In this document: positions 23,165 to 31,757 of the stretch, piece after piece
How positions within the stretch are numbered: the first letter of the stretch is position 1
Layout: each line of letters opens with the position of its first letter
The notes under the pieces: generated by a model
What the model saw: only the letters and a program-made list of their open reading frames with translations
Databases searched by the model: none
What the model was told of the DNA's origin: nothing
Translations under genes and position numbers: made by a program
NCBI GenBank assembly: GCA_964384345.1
Contig: CAYLKD010000007.1
Location: forward strand, 1 to 54,003
Origin: JASLCR01 sp964384345
GTDB taxonomy: Bacteria > Patescibacteriota > Saccharimonadia > Saccharimonadales > Saccharimonadaceae
Direction: 5' to 3'
DNA: 54,003 bases

Positions 23165-23280
23165 GCCTTCATTCTCCCACTTAAAATCTCCGGTGACGGA
23201 TGGTATCTGATGGATTACTCCCTCTGACCTGTCCATTCACGCGGAAACGAGTTGTTATTACGTAATAAGTTACAGAGACG

Positions 23281-23309
23281 AGTATAGCAGATATCAGCAC
23301 AGAGGTCAA
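23281..23309 (-). promoter_or_regulatory. Promoter of the rplC (S10-spc) operon
   Basis: On the minus strand, TTGACC (23309-23304), 17 bp, TATACT (23286-23281). The leader of about 110 bases contains the palindrome TTATTACGTAATAA (23256-23269 region). Confidence 0.8.
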
Positions 23310-23402
23310 TATATGTACTTGTAAGGAGCAAAATTATGCTGTACCCATCGTTTATACACGTACTGACAGTAATTGACGTATGACCTGCAGGTACGCGAAA
23401 TG

Positions 23403-24887
23403 CTACGTCCGTTGAACTTCTACCATATGAAACGTCGTATCTGTTGTCGATACAGACAGCAAAATATCAGAACTGCCGCTCAGACTGTTCGATAAGGTGC
23501 TCGCTAGAACAGTTAGTGATACTTTCTCCCATGTGTTGGAATTTGTTTTAGCGAATGACTGCTGCTGACTCGTGTTACCCACGGTTAATACCCATGAGCC
23601 ATTTCCACTGTTAAGGTAAGTTACATAGACTATAACCAAGCCAGTTAATGAGGATTTAAACGTCGAATCAAGCCTTAGATAAAAAGACTTTTTGCCGCTC
23701 GCAACGTCTGTTCGTCGAGCATAACGCCCATAACGCTGAGATGATGATCCAATTATATTACTTCCATTATTTGAATCTAATGCTACCGTACTACTGTCTC
23801 CTCCTAAAGATCCATCAGCATTATAGAGCGATATATAATTACTGTTGTTGATTTGGGTACTCGCACCACCCCTAAATGCGATCCAAGCCCCTGGACTTGC
23901 CGAGCTGTTACTAGCATCAAAACCAGCATATGTATTTGCAAAATCGAAAATCGACTGATATTCAGATTGTAAAGCGCCATTGGTTGCGTTAAGTAAATCG
24001 TTATCGTAGCTGACAATATATGAAATGCCTCTATGTAAATCGTGAAGATGTCGCCAATACATCCAAGAAAGCGGATGGGTTTTGCTCGCAGCTGGCAATG
24101 CTTCGTAGTATCCTATCGTAGAACCGCTTTTCACATAATTAAAATAGAAGGTGTCAACGCTAGTGTTTGGAGCGTCCGGATCAGGATCAACAGCATGTAG
24201 CCAGCCTTTATCGTTCCCAATCAGCTCAGACCTCAATGCCGCAGACGTGTCCAAGCCAGTGAATAACACCGATCGAAGAAAGGCATGATTTTCAGGCAAT
24301 AGTGCAGCATTATGATAGCGCATGACATCTGTATAACATCGTATACCGAGCGCACGATCCCACTCATTGAAAACGGATGAATCAGTGATAGTCGCTTGCG
24401 GATCCGTTAAGTCAAACTGTTCTGTACCGATGAGTTCAGGCGAACCTCGAAGTCCCAGCACATACTTTTGGTACGGGGAACGACGCAGCTCTTCGCCTAA
24501 AGCAAGAAACAAATTTTGAAGTGCAGACATGAAACTCGGCTTCCAATACGTAATAATATCCCAGGTATTGCCTCCTTTAGTGTACGATCCGACGCTTCTG
24601 ACGCCGTTAAGTTGATATACCCAAGCAGGCTTAGCTGGCGCATTCAACCATATGGTCGTAGGCTTATTCCCTGCTGCGTATGTTGCCAATTCATTTCGCA
24701 GAACAGACCAGTCATACACTCCTTGTGTTTGCTCGATATCTGCCCAATTTATAACAGTTTGTCCGCCTTTAATGAACTGAGTAGTAAGTGCATATGTATC
24801 ATTTGACCAAATAACATGAACACCCGCATATGCGTGTCGTAGTGGTTGAATTACCTCGATTGGATGACCACGACGCATCTTTCTCAT
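23403..24887 (-). CDS. Glycoside-hydrolase-like protein (GH42-type TIM barrel plus beta-sandwich)
   Basis: Probably a carbohydrate-active protein. The first 310 residues look like a TIM barrel, with an early VINWADIEQTQGVYDW segment typical of GH42/beta-galactosidase-like barrels and SPELIGTEQF as a candidate acid/base region. Residues 330-494 look like a Ser/Thr/Asn-rich beta-sandwich, as in carbohydrate-binding modules. No signal peptide is visible. A TATAAT lies six bases before the ATG, so the mRNA is probably leaderless although the neighbouring gene ends only 14 bases upstream. Substrate and export route are unknown. Confidence 0.6.
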   Translation of the reverse strand: MRKMRRGHPIEVIQPLRHAYAGVHVIWSNDTYALTTQFIKGGQTVINWADIEQTQGVYDWSVLRNELATYAAGNKPTTIWLNAPAKPAWVYQLNGVRSVGSYTKGGNTWDIITYWKPSFMSALQNLFLALGEELRRSPYQKYVLGLRGSPELIGTEQFDLTDPQATITDSSVFNEWDRALGIRCYTDVMRYHNAALLPENHAFLRSVLFTGLDTSAALRSELIGNDKGWLHAVDPDPDAPNTSVDTFYFNYVKSGSTIGYYEALPAASKTHPLSWMYWRHLHDLHRGISYIVSYDNDLLNATNGALQSEYQSIFDFANTYAGFDASNSSASPGAWIAFRGGASTQINNSNYISLYNADGSLGGDSSTVALDSNNGSNIIGSSSQRYGRYARRTDVASGKKSFYLRLDSTFKSSLTGLVIVYVTYLNSGNGSWVLTVGNTSQQQSFAKTNSNTWEKVSLTVLASTLSNSLSGSSDILLSVSTTDTTFHMVEVQRT

Positions 24888-24901
24888 AAATTGATTATAT
24901 A

Positions 24902-26008
24902 TTACTTTTCGTAATAAGCGTCGGTGAGTCTTGGATCAAGCGCAAAGTCATTGTACGCTCTTTGTTTTGCTATTGACTGAGTAGTATCGTTTTTATAGCC
25001 GATCCTAAAGTCTTTTTTATCCGGTCCGATACTGTCAAATACTACATACATTTTTATACGTGGAAATTTATTAGTATCAAGGGCGTTTTTAGCATCGGTA
25101 TAATATTTCATTGCAACATCTTCACTCTCATTACTAATACCCCATTCGATCAAGCCGAGTTGTTTGGTAGAATACGAGTGAGAGCTGTCTGGATTTTGAC
25201 TGAATTTGTTGTAGTAGGCGGTGATATTTTCGACGTAATCTTTCTTACTTGAGCTACCATATCCATTAAAAACAATCCAATCTACCATATCGTCACCAGG
25301 ATATAGTTCATCAATAAGACAATCGAATTTTGCATAGTTTTGATAGTCAACAACCCAGATCACATTCGTAACATTATTTTGTACAAATCTTTTACGTACA
25401 TTAGCCCACATTTGTCGATACTGCGCAGGCGTACCTTTTGTGCCCTTGTAGCTGAATGAGGGTCCACATTTAGTGGATCCACCCGAGGTATCATTTTGAG
25501 GTTCGTGCCAAACAGTTAAAAATATTTTGTGATTACCAAGGTTTTTTATGCTTTGAGCCATAACATCGATGTTACGAGTTGTTTGTGGATTGGTTGGATC
25601 TGCACCTTCTGACCAATTTGCCGCCGGTTTCCAGTTTGAAAATAAATAGGTATTAGGTCTTTCAACAAAAGTTTTATCGTCGTCATTTATCGTTTCTCCG
25701 GCAGTATGATACACATGCACAATGTCTACATGACGGCCGATGCGACTCTCATGAGCTATTAATTGTTGTCTTGTATTTTGAGCGACGTAGGGATATGAGT
25801 TTGCTCGTGCTCCTAGCCATGGTCGACACGAATTGACCAATATCTCGCTGATCATACATGGTTGTGATTGTTTACTAGGCTCAATGGTTGCTATATTTGA
25901 AAAATTTAATTTGACAATAATAACACTAATAATAACCAAGACAAGCACACCGACTATACTATAAGCTTTAACGCGATTGGAAGAAAAAATTGAATTCTTA
26001 TTCGTCAT
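24902..26008 (-). CDS. Membrane-anchored glycoside-hydrolase-like protein (GH26-type)
   Basis: Likely extracellular glycan hydrolase. An N-terminal TM helix (about residues 14-34, YSIVGVLVLVIISVIIVKLN) anchors a barrel domain with FLTVWHEPQND, where Glu is the expected acid/base, and QLGLIEWGISN, where Glu is the expected nucleophile, the spacing and context seen in GH26 beta-mannanases and relatives. Length 368. It precedes the GH42-like gene and belongs to the island inserted between rpsJ and rplC. Possible roles are processing its own polysaccharide or a host bacterium's cell-surface glycan. Confidence 0.65.
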   Translation of the reverse strand: MTNKNSIFSSNRVKAYSIVGVLVLVIISVIIVKLNFSNIATIEPSKQSQPCMISEILVNSCRPWLGARANSYPYVAQNTRQQLIAHESRIGRHVDIVHVYHTAGETINDDDKTFVERPNTYLFSNWKPAANWSEGADPTNPQTTRNIDVMAQSIKNLGNHKIFLTVWHEPQNDTSGGSTKCGPSFSYKGTKGTPAQYRQMWANVRKRFVQNNVTNVIWVVDYQNYAKFDCLIDELYPGDDMVDWIVFNGYGSSSKKDYVENITAYYNKFSQNPDSSHSYSTKQLGLIEWGISNESEDVAMKYYTDAKNALDTNKFPRIKMYVVFDSIGPDKKDFRIGYKNDTTQSIAKQRAYNDFALDPRLTDAYYEK

Positions 26009-26304
26009 GATGTTTGTTTACTACTATAATCTCATAATAGAAGAATTGCTCACCCTTAATTCGGTTCTAAAATAATGATCGATTAGTATATTGTATATAT
26101 ACCAAAGATCACAGATGCAATTCTGAGTTGTGTTACTGCCATATAATACTATAGTCTGTAAATGTTAATATGCGGCATCAATTAAGGTAAAACATTCCAT
26201 AATTATTATGTCCTACTATTGCAAAAACAGCTAATATATTATTCTTTGCTTTAATTCATACACTGTCAAAAAATACAAAAATACGCTTATATGATTTGAG
26301 AGTG

Positions 26305-26390
26305 CCAGGAAGCAAGGACAATGATACAGTGTGGTAACCCACAACACTGTGCCACATCCTCATTTCCTGGATCCCCTTCTTACTGAAGGG
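26305..26390. other. Hairpin cluster downstream of the atypical membrane-protein gene
   Basis: CCAGGAA (26305-26311) pairs with TTCCTGG (26364-26370) around ACAGTGT (26326-26332)/ACACTGT (26344-26350); CCCTTC/GAAGGG (26374-26379/26385-26390) lies beside it. On the minus strand this forms the 3' UTR of the 124-aa ORF. The rest of the 26009-26414 gap is AT-rich and I see nothing else in it. Confidence 0.6.
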
Positions 26391-26414
26391 TTGAGATGCC
26401 GACAAGATTCCTTT

Positions 26415-26789
26415 TCACATCCCCAGCAGTGAAAGTACGGATATCATCAACCAGCAACATGCCCCGAGAAACATGACCACCCCCAAGATATATCTCAGTT
26501 TGAGGTACAACACGAGGTCAAGCACCAGAAGAATAAGCGGTCCGATCGATACCGCATAGAAAATCAGGTACTTCAAGGCGCTAGAAGCATCGCTTCTAGC
26601 GAAGACGAAGAGGATTGTCAAAACATTGACTTTCCACCATACCCCCGCGAAAAGTGCAATGTTCTGCGCTCTCTCAAGCCGACCAAACCTCTGGCCGAAC
26701 CGCGTGAGCTTTCGGTTCTCTTCAACCAGGGCTCTCTCCTTCTCTGTGAGAAGCCTGATCTCTCTATCCATGTCATCATCAAATGGCAT
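26415..26789 (-). CDS. Membrane protein of unknown function with atypical codon use (124 aa)
   Basis: No family recognised. An acidic/basic helical N-terminus of about 45 residues, probably coiled-coil, is followed by three hydrophobic helices (about residues 47-64, 71-92 and 97-122). Codon use differs from neighbours: arginine is written mostly as AGA, AGG and CGG rather than CGT/CGC, and the stretch is richer in G+C. A strong promoter (26943-26915) gives a leader of about 120 bases with an 18-pair hairpin, and the 3' UTR is also structured. A perfect 10-bp inverted repeat lies inside the gene (26579-26601). It looks acquired by transfer. Confidence 0.55.
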   Translation of the reverse strand: MPFDDDMDREIRLLTEKERALVEENRKLTRFGQRFGRLERAQNIALFAGVWWKVNVLTILFVFARSDASSALKYLIFYAVSIGPLILLVLDLVLYLKLRYILGVVMFLGACCWLMISVLSLLGM

Positions 26790-26812
26790 GTTGTGCTGCT
26801 TTCTCTAGAAGT

Positions 26813-26859
26813 AATGCGGGCTAACAGCCTACAGTCAAAGTAAGCTCTTAGCCAGCATT
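26813..26859 (-). promoter_or_regulatory. Long leader hairpin upstream of the 124-aa ORF
   Basis: Three stacked stems separated by single mismatches: AATGC/GCATT, GGCTAA/TTAGCC, and AGCTTAC/GTAGGCT, which contains a U.G pair on the minus strand, with a 7-base loop. It ends about 23 bases before the ATG. It could be a riboswitch-like or protein-binding element. Confidence 0.6.
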
Positions 26860-26914
26860 ATTCCTCTGGCATCTCAATGTACATCGGAAGTTGAAAACCT
26901 CAACGAATACTAAC

Positions 26915-26943
26915 ATTTTACCATATTTGTGTTGCTAGGTCAA
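26915..26943 (-). promoter_or_regulatory. Promoter of the 124-aa membrane-protein gene
   Basis: On the minus strand, TTGACC (26943-26938), 17 bp, TAAAAT (26920-26915) with an extended TGG. Confidence 0.75.
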
Positions 26944-27033
26944 GGATTACACCTTTTGTAGAAGGTAATAGATCTAGTTATTTATCAGTCTTGCACGTCA
27001 CATAGATTGTCTACAATGTTATAATCGCTACAG

Positions 27034-27912
27034 ATGAAATTTGATAAAAAATATTTCCCTCATTATAAGATTTTATTCGTATTACTTTTAGTCTTATTCG
27101 TCTCATTTACCGTGAATATGGTGCGTATGTATCAAGCAGAGAACGATCACAATCGTGCACAGATCGCTCGTGATAATCAAAATTCTAGTGTCTTTGATGC
27201 AACATTGAAACGTTTGTCCGATCAAAAGGCTGCCACAGCGAAAAAGGCCGCAGATAAAATTAAAGCTGAAGAAAGAGTGAAACAGTCGCTAGAGTCTTCG
27301 TCGGTGAATCCTCCTGCAGCGATGTCAGCGGTGCTTGGTACTACGCATAATGATCCAACTGCCATTGATGTTCTCGTTAATAAGAAACACCCACTGAGTC
27401 CACTTAATTTCACACCAGAGCTACAAGCCGTCAGTTGCTCAGGCTCAAGTGGACAATTACGAACAGAGGCCGTAGCCGAGTTTGTAACGCTGTGTGCCGC
27501 CGCTGCAGCTGCTAATGTGCCGATCGGACTATCGAGTAGCTTCCGTTCTTACGATACTCAGGTCTCTACGTATAACTATTGGGTGTCACAAAGTGGAACC
27601 GCAGGCGCCGATACATACAGCGCTCGGCCTGGCTATAGCGAACACCAGACAGGACTTGCTATGGACGTGCGTGTCCCGGGCGGCGCAGAGTTGAGCGATT
27701 TTACCGGTAGCGCTCAGCAACAATGGATGGCCGCTCATGCCCATGAGTACGGATTTATACAGCGATATACTGAATCAAATAGTGCCGAAACTGGCTATAC
27801 CGCAGAAAGTTGGCATTTTCGCTATGTAGGCCGATCGATAGCCGCAGCTTATAGCGCGTCGTATGCAAACTCACTTGAATCGTACTGGGGAGTAAGTGGT
27901 GGTGGATACTGA
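27034..27912 (+). CDS. VanY-type D,D-carboxypeptidase, membrane-anchored (first of a tandem)
   Basis: Zinc peptidase of the M15B family that trims the terminal D-Ala from peptidoglycan stem peptides. One TM helix (about residues 12-30) is followed by an Ala/Lys/Glu-rich spacer and a catalytic domain with SSSFRSYDTQ, the zinc-binding YSEHQTGLAMDV (His...Asp) and ESWHFRYVG (second His plus catalytic Glu). Length 292. An extended -10 (TGTTATAAT) ends nine bases before the ATG and there is no Shine-Dalgarno, suggesting a leaderless mRNA. It overlaps the second VanY gene by 14 bases. The outward location fits wall remodelling or action on a host cell wall. Confidence 0.88.
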   Translation: MKFDKKYFPHYKILFVLLLVLFVSFTVNMVRMYQAENDHNRAQIARDNQNSSVFDATLKRLSDQKAATAKKAADKIKAEERVKQSLESSSVNPPAAMSAVLGTTHNDPTAIDVLVNKKHPLSPLNFTPELQAVSCSGSSGQLRTEAVAEFVTLCAAAAAANVPIGLSSSFRSYDTQVSTYNYWVSQSGTAGADTYSARPGYSEHQTGLAMDVRVPGGAELSDFTGSAQQQWMAAHAHEYGFIQRYTESNSAETGYTAESWHFRYVGRSIAAAYSASYANSLESYWGVSGGGY

Positions 27913-28699
27913 TACACGTTATGGTCCAAAGGATTTGATTCTACTCAGCATATTTCTCATACTATCTCTGGTATATGCTGTATTCGTGAATCTAATCAAT
28001 CATTCTGTAAATGACCTATCGAGATCGATAGCCAATGGCTTACAGCCATCACCTTCTTTCATCAAATCAGTACAGTTACAAGGTGCTGGTACAATAGTTT
28101 TGATGCGCACCGATTCATTTCGCATAGGCACTCGCTGGGCGTATGTCGCTACAGCAAAGCCGCTCCCCAAAGGATATGTACCTAGATCACTTGTTGACAT
28201 ATCAGTGCCGCAGGCTGCCAATAGACAGAGCTTTCAATTGGTATCAGTTGCTAGAAGTGCCCTCATCCAGCTATTTACTGTAGCCAAGACCGCAGGACGA
28301 CCACTTATCGTATCAAGCGCCTATCGCTCAGAGGCATATCAAACTGATGTGTATGCTTCGACGTTTGCAAACTTAGGAGAGGCATATGCCACGAGTCATG
28401 TTGCAAACCCCGGTGCGAGTGAACATCAGACTGGTTTAGCGGTTGATATCAACTCGTATACGCTTAGCTGCACGCAAGATGCAAATATGTGCAAACTCCG
28501 AGCAGATGATGCTGCGTGGCTCGCTCGGTACGCTCCCAGCTTCGGTTTTATACTGCGCTATCCTCAAGCAAAAGAGTCATCGACTGGTATATCGTATGAA
28601 CCGTGGCATTTTCGCTATGTTGGCAAGGATGCGCAGAAGCTCACGAACTCTGGCTTAACGCTCGATCAATTTGTGACGCTTGCTGACAAACAAAAATAG
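27899..28699 (+). CDS. VanY-type D,D-carboxypeptidase (second of a tandem)
   Basis: Second M15B-type peptidase, about 266 residues. One TM helix near residues 13-33 (ILLSIFLILSLVYAVFVNLI) precedes a domain with VSSAYRSEAYQ, the zinc motif SEHQTGLAVDI and YEPWHFRYVG. I favour GTG 27899, six bases after GGGGAG, over GTG 27896. The pair is divergent enough that this is an old duplication. Two extra Cys in the second copy (SCTQDANMCKL) could form a disulfide outside the cell. A strong terminator follows. Confidence 0.86.
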   Translation: MVDTDTRYGPKDLILLSIFLILSLVYAVFVNLINHSVNDLSRSIANGLQPSPSFIKSVQLQGAGTIVLMRTDSFRIGTRWAYVATAKPLPKGYVPRSLVDISVPQAANRQSFQLVSVARSALIQLFTVAKTAGRPLIVSSAYRSEAYQTDVYASTFANLGEAYATSHVANPGASEHQTGLAVDINSYTLSCTQDANMCKLRADDAAWLARYAPSFGFILRYPQAKESSTGISYEPWHFRYVGKDAQKLTNSGLTLDQFVTLADKQK

Positions 28700-28720
28700 C
28701 CGCATATGCGGCTATTTTTG
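28691..28720. terminator. Bidirectional terminator between the VanY genes and rpsJ
   Basis: A 28-base perfect palindrome (AAAAATAGCCGCAT and its complement) with A and T tracts at both ends separates the converging VanY and rpsJ transcripts. Confidence 0.9.
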
Positions 28721-28732
28721 TTGCATATAGTA

Positions 28733-29053
28733 TTACATGCGGATTTCTGCATCAACGCCAGCTGGAAGGCTTAGATTTTGCAGTGAATCGATCGTCTTCG
28801 GGGTTGCATTCGTGATGTCGATAAGACGTTTGTGAATACGCATTTCGAATGCTTCACCACCTTTTTTGTAGACGTGCGGACTTTTGACAACGGTAAACGT
28901 ACTGCGACGAGTAGGTAATGGCACTGGCCCTGCAATACTTGCACCAGTACGGATTGCCGTGTCGATGATTTGCTTTGCTGATTGATCAATGACCTTGTGA
29001 TCATACGCTTTTAGACGGATGCGAATACGCAACCCTTCTGCTTTATCTGCCAT
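28733..29053 (-). CDS. rpsJ: 30S ribosomal protein S10
   Basis: Head protein that also acts in antitermination with NusB. RIRIRLKAYDHKVIDQSAKQ and PLPTRRSTFTVVKSPHVYKK with the FEMRIHKRLIDI segment are diagnostic. Length 106. It is cut off on both sides: terminators lie upstream toward tuf and downstream, and its usual neighbour rplC is 5.5 kb further on, so it is monocistronic here. Confidence 0.97.
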   Translation of the reverse strand: MADKAEGLRIRIRLKAYDHKVIDQSAKQIIDTAIRTGASIAGPVPLPTRRSTFTVVKSPHVYKKGGEAFEMRIHKRLIDITNATPKTIDSLQNLSLPAGVDAEIRM

Positions 29054-29158
29054 GAGATAACTCCTCTTGCATCTTGTACATCGTAACCTCTGCTCGCTTC
29101 GTATCTACTTTGTAGTTCACGGCTGACCGAGTTCTCGATGTGATTTATATATAATCAA

Positions 29159-29187
29159 ACAATAGCATTCTTTTGTCATTTTGTAAA
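29159..29187 (-). promoter_or_regulatory. Promoter of rpsJ
   Basis: On the minus strand, TTTACA (29187-29182), 17 bp, TATTGT (29164-29159). The leader is about 100 bases and ends in AGAGGAG before the start codon. Confidence 0.6.
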
Positions 29188-29223
29188 TATGTACTACTAC
29201 TGATCATCGGAACAGTATGAATC

Positions 29224-29253
29224 AAAATACCCCCGGATGTGCGGGGGTATTTT
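29224..29253. terminator. Bidirectional terminator between tuf and rpsJ
   Basis: AAAATACCCCCG (29224-29235) pairs with CGGGGGTATTTT (29242-29253). It separates tuf from rpsJ transcription. Confidence 0.92.
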
Positions 29254-29273
29254 GTACTAGGTTGTAATGTTGA

Positions 29274-30458
29274 TTACTTTGTAATCTTTGTTACGACACC
29301 AGCTCCAACAGTTCGTCCACCTTCGCGGATCGCGAAGTTAAGACCTTGCTCCATAGCAATTGGCTGCAAGAGTGTAACCTTGAAAGTAAGAGTATCACCA
29401 GGCATGACCATTTCTTTGTCAGCTGGTAGTTCAACTTCACCGGTTACGTCAGTTGTACGGAAGTAGAACTGTGGTTTATAACCTTTTGCAAATGGTGTGT
29501 GACGACCACCTTCTTCTTTCTTAAGGATGTAGACTTCTGCGTCAAACTCGGTGTGTGGAGTCACAGAACCAGGTTTAGCGACAACTTGTCCACGCTCAAT
29601 TTGTTCACGCTCGATACCACGCAGGAGTAGTCCAGCATTGTCACCAGCTTGTCCTTGGTCAAGGTTCTTTTTGAAAGCCTCGATACCAGTAACAGTTGAT
29701 GTCTGCGTAGCTTTGACGCCGACAATTTCGACTGGGTCGTTAATCTTGACGACACCTTGCTCGATACGACCAGTTGCAACTGTTCCACGACCTTTGATCG
29801 AAAAAACGTCTTCGATAGGCATAAGGAATGGCTTGTCGAGGTCACGCGTTGGTTCAGGTACGTAGCTGTCAAGTGCTTCGACGAGTTCCATAACAGCGTT
29901 TTCGCTTTCTTCGTCACCTTCGAGTGCCTTTGTAGCAGAACCCTTGATGATTGGAGCGTTGTCGCCGTCGAAACCGTTTTTGTCGAGGAGTTCACGAACA
30001 TCCATCTCAACGAGTTCAACGAGTTCAGGATCAGCAAGATCCATTTTGTTAAGGAAGACAACAATCTTTGGCACACCAACTTGCTTCGCAAGCAGAACGT
30101 GCTCACGAGTCTGTGGTAGTGGACCGTCGTTTGCTGCTACAACGAGGATTGCGCCATCGATTTGTGCGGCACCAGTGATCATGTTCTTGACGTAGTCAGC
30201 GTGTCCTGGCATGTCCACGTGAGCGTAGTGACGCTTAGCTGATTCGTATTCCTGGTGAGATGAAGCGATGGTAATACCACGAGCTCGCTCTTCAGGGGCG
30301 TTGTCAATCATTGCATAGTCAACTTTTTTGTTGACGTCACTTGGAAGCTTTTTCGCAAGCACTGCGGTGATCGCGGCCGTTAATGTTGTCTTACCGTGGT
30401 CAACGTGACCCATGGTTCCAACGTTGACGTGCGGCTTAGTTCGATCGAAATCTGCCAT
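29274..30458 (-). CDS. tuf: Elongation factor Tu
   Basis: GTPase that delivers aminoacyl-tRNA to the ribosome. The G motifs are intact: GHVDHGKT near residue 18, DMPGHADYVKN and NKMDLADPE. The ordinary C-terminal barrel domains end in GGRTVGAGVVTKITK. Length 394, equal to other bacteria. It is monocistronic between its own promoter (30557-30529) and the terminator before rpsJ; in the classical str operon it would follow fusA directly, but here about 2.7 kb intervenes. Confidence 0.98.
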   Translation of the reverse strand: MADFDRTKPHVNVGTMGHVDHGKTTLTAAITAVLAKKLPSDVNKKVDYAMIDNAPEERARGITIASSHQEYESAKRHYAHVDMPGHADYVKNMITGAAQIDGAILVVAANDGPLPQTREHVLLAKQVGVPKIVVFLNKMDLADPELVELVEMDVRELLDKNGFDGDNAPIIKGSATKALEGDEESENAVMELVEALDSYVPEPTRDLDKPFLMPIEDVFSIKGRGTVATGRIEQGVVKINDPVEIVGVKATQTSTVTGIEAFKKNLDQGQAGDNAGLLLRGIEREQIERGQVVAKPGSVTPHTEFDAEVYILKKEEGGRHTPFAKGYKPQFYFRTTDVTGEVELPADKEMVMPGDTLTFKVTLLQPIAMEQGLNFAIREGGRTVGAGVVTKITK

Positions 30459-30528
30459 CTGAGATTTTACTCCTTTAATTATTATGTCTTAAGCGCGTAA
30501 GTAAAAAACCTCGCAGCTACTAATGGTA

Positions 30529-30557
30529 AGTATATAGCGTTTCTCTGTCTAGGTAAA
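30529..30557 (-). promoter_or_regulatory. Promoter of tuf
   Basis: On the minus strand, TTTACC (30557-30552), 17 bp, TATACT (30534-30529). AAAGGAG precedes the tuf start codon region. Confidence 0.7.
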
Positions 30558-30560
30558 GAC

Positions 30561-31727
30561 CTATGTGAGGTCAACCCGCTCGGGAATAGTCATTTCTGGT
30601 TTTGAACTGGCGCGCCATGCACCAAGTGCGTACCCAATCGGAAGAACATCGTGGTAGCCGACTAAATCGGCTACTTTGCGTACAATACCGCCAAGTTTGC
30701 CTACAAAGCGCACCTTTCCCCACTCAAAGGCGGCCCAGTTGTTTCCTACTGGGATAACACTGGCTGGCATGACTGCTTTGTACTTTTTTGTGGATCCGTT
30801 GATATGAGCAGCCACAAATTGCGCATCATGAAGCGCAGTCTGCGCGAGACCTGCGTACGGAGTAGCCGCATTGTCACCGATCACGTAGACATCATCTGCC
30901 GCTTTCATGTACTCATCGACGACTACTTTTCCCCGTTCGTTAAGGGTAAATGCATGTTGATTGTCTTTGTAGAACAATGAGTTTGCAACACCAGAGGTCC
31001 ATATGACAGTTTGCGTTGGTAATGGCTCACCGTTGATGATTAATTCGGTAGCGGTTTCTTTTTCGACTTTTTTATTGACTTCGACATTGATTCCAAGCGA
31101 AGTGAGTCGCTGTGCGACTTTACGGCTAATAGATTCTGCACTGCGCGGAAGAACTCGAGGAGATGCTTCTACGAGACTGATCCTTGCCCCAACGTCTTTG
31201 GCGTTGAAATGCTCTCGAAGTACCTGAAGATATTCACCGAGTGCTCCCGCAAGCTCGACGCCGGTAGGTCCTGCACCGATAATGACGTAGTTTTTTTCGT
31301 CGTCACTCCCATCACTCATTTCATCATACAAATGTTTCTGGAGTTTACGTACTTCTTCTTCTGATTTGATACCATATGCGTACTCGTCAAGGCCTTCTAT
31401 GCCAAAAAAGGTCGTAACACTTCCGAGTGCTAAGACCAATTTATCGTAGGTATACCGCGTACCGGTTTCGCTTACTACAGCCTTAGTTTCAACATCGATA
31501 CTCGCAATTGTGTCTCGAACGAGATTGACTGCTTTGCCTTTGAAGATATCAGAGAGGGCTGCCCAAGTTTCTTTGTAGCTGTGCCCTGTGGCAGTACTAA
31601 ATATTGCCGGGTAATACTGGAACTGACCATGTTTTGATATGAGTGTGACTGTATGCTTCTTTTGTTTGGCAAGCTCGAGGGCCGTTTTCACGCCGCCGAA
31701 GCCTCCACCTACTATTACGATATTCAT
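30561..31727 (-). CDS. FAD-dependent NADH dehydrogenase-like oxidoreductase (NDH-2 type)
   Basis: Flavoprotein oxidising NAD(P)H, most like type II NADH dehydrogenases. Two Rossmann motifs are visible: VIVGGGFGGVKTALELAK at the N-terminus (FAD) and YVIIGAGPTGVELAGALGEY around residue 150 (NADH), plus VYVIGDNAATPYAGLAQTAL that closes the FAD site. Length 388. The C-terminal part has a hydrophobic/basic character suited to membrane attachment. An extended -10 (TGGTATACT) ends seven bases before the ATG, suggesting a leaderless mRNA. Saccharibacteria lack a full respiratory chain, so it may serve redox balance or oxygen use; the electron acceptor is unknown. Confidence 0.82.
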   Translation of the reverse strand: MNIVIVGGGFGGVKTALELAKQKKHTVTLISKHGQFQYYPAIFSTATGHSYKETWAALSDIFKGKAVNLVRDTIASIDVETKAVVSETGTRYTYDKLVLALGSVTTFFGIEGLDEYAYGIKSEEEVRKLQKHLYDEMSDGSDDEKNYVIIGAGPTGVELAGALGEYLQVLREHFNAKDVGARISLVEASPRVLPRSAESISRKVAQRLTSLGINVEVNKKVEKETATELIINGEPLPTQTVIWTSGVANSLFYKDNQHAFTLNERGKVVVDEYMKAADDVYVIGDNAATPYAGLAQTALHDAQFVAAHINGSTKKYKAVMPASVIPVGNNWAAFEWGKVRFVGKLGGIVRKVADLVGYHDVLPIGYALGAWRASSKPEMTIPERVDLT

Positions 31728-31757
31728 TAATGGTAGTATACCAAAGCTAATGCTTAT

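Noticed and set aside
26415..26789. Contamination or assembly chimera at the atypical gene
   Set aside because: Both flanks join smoothly to AT-rich local sequence and the promoter matches the style used elsewhere in the window; transfer is simpler, though reads across the joints would settle it.
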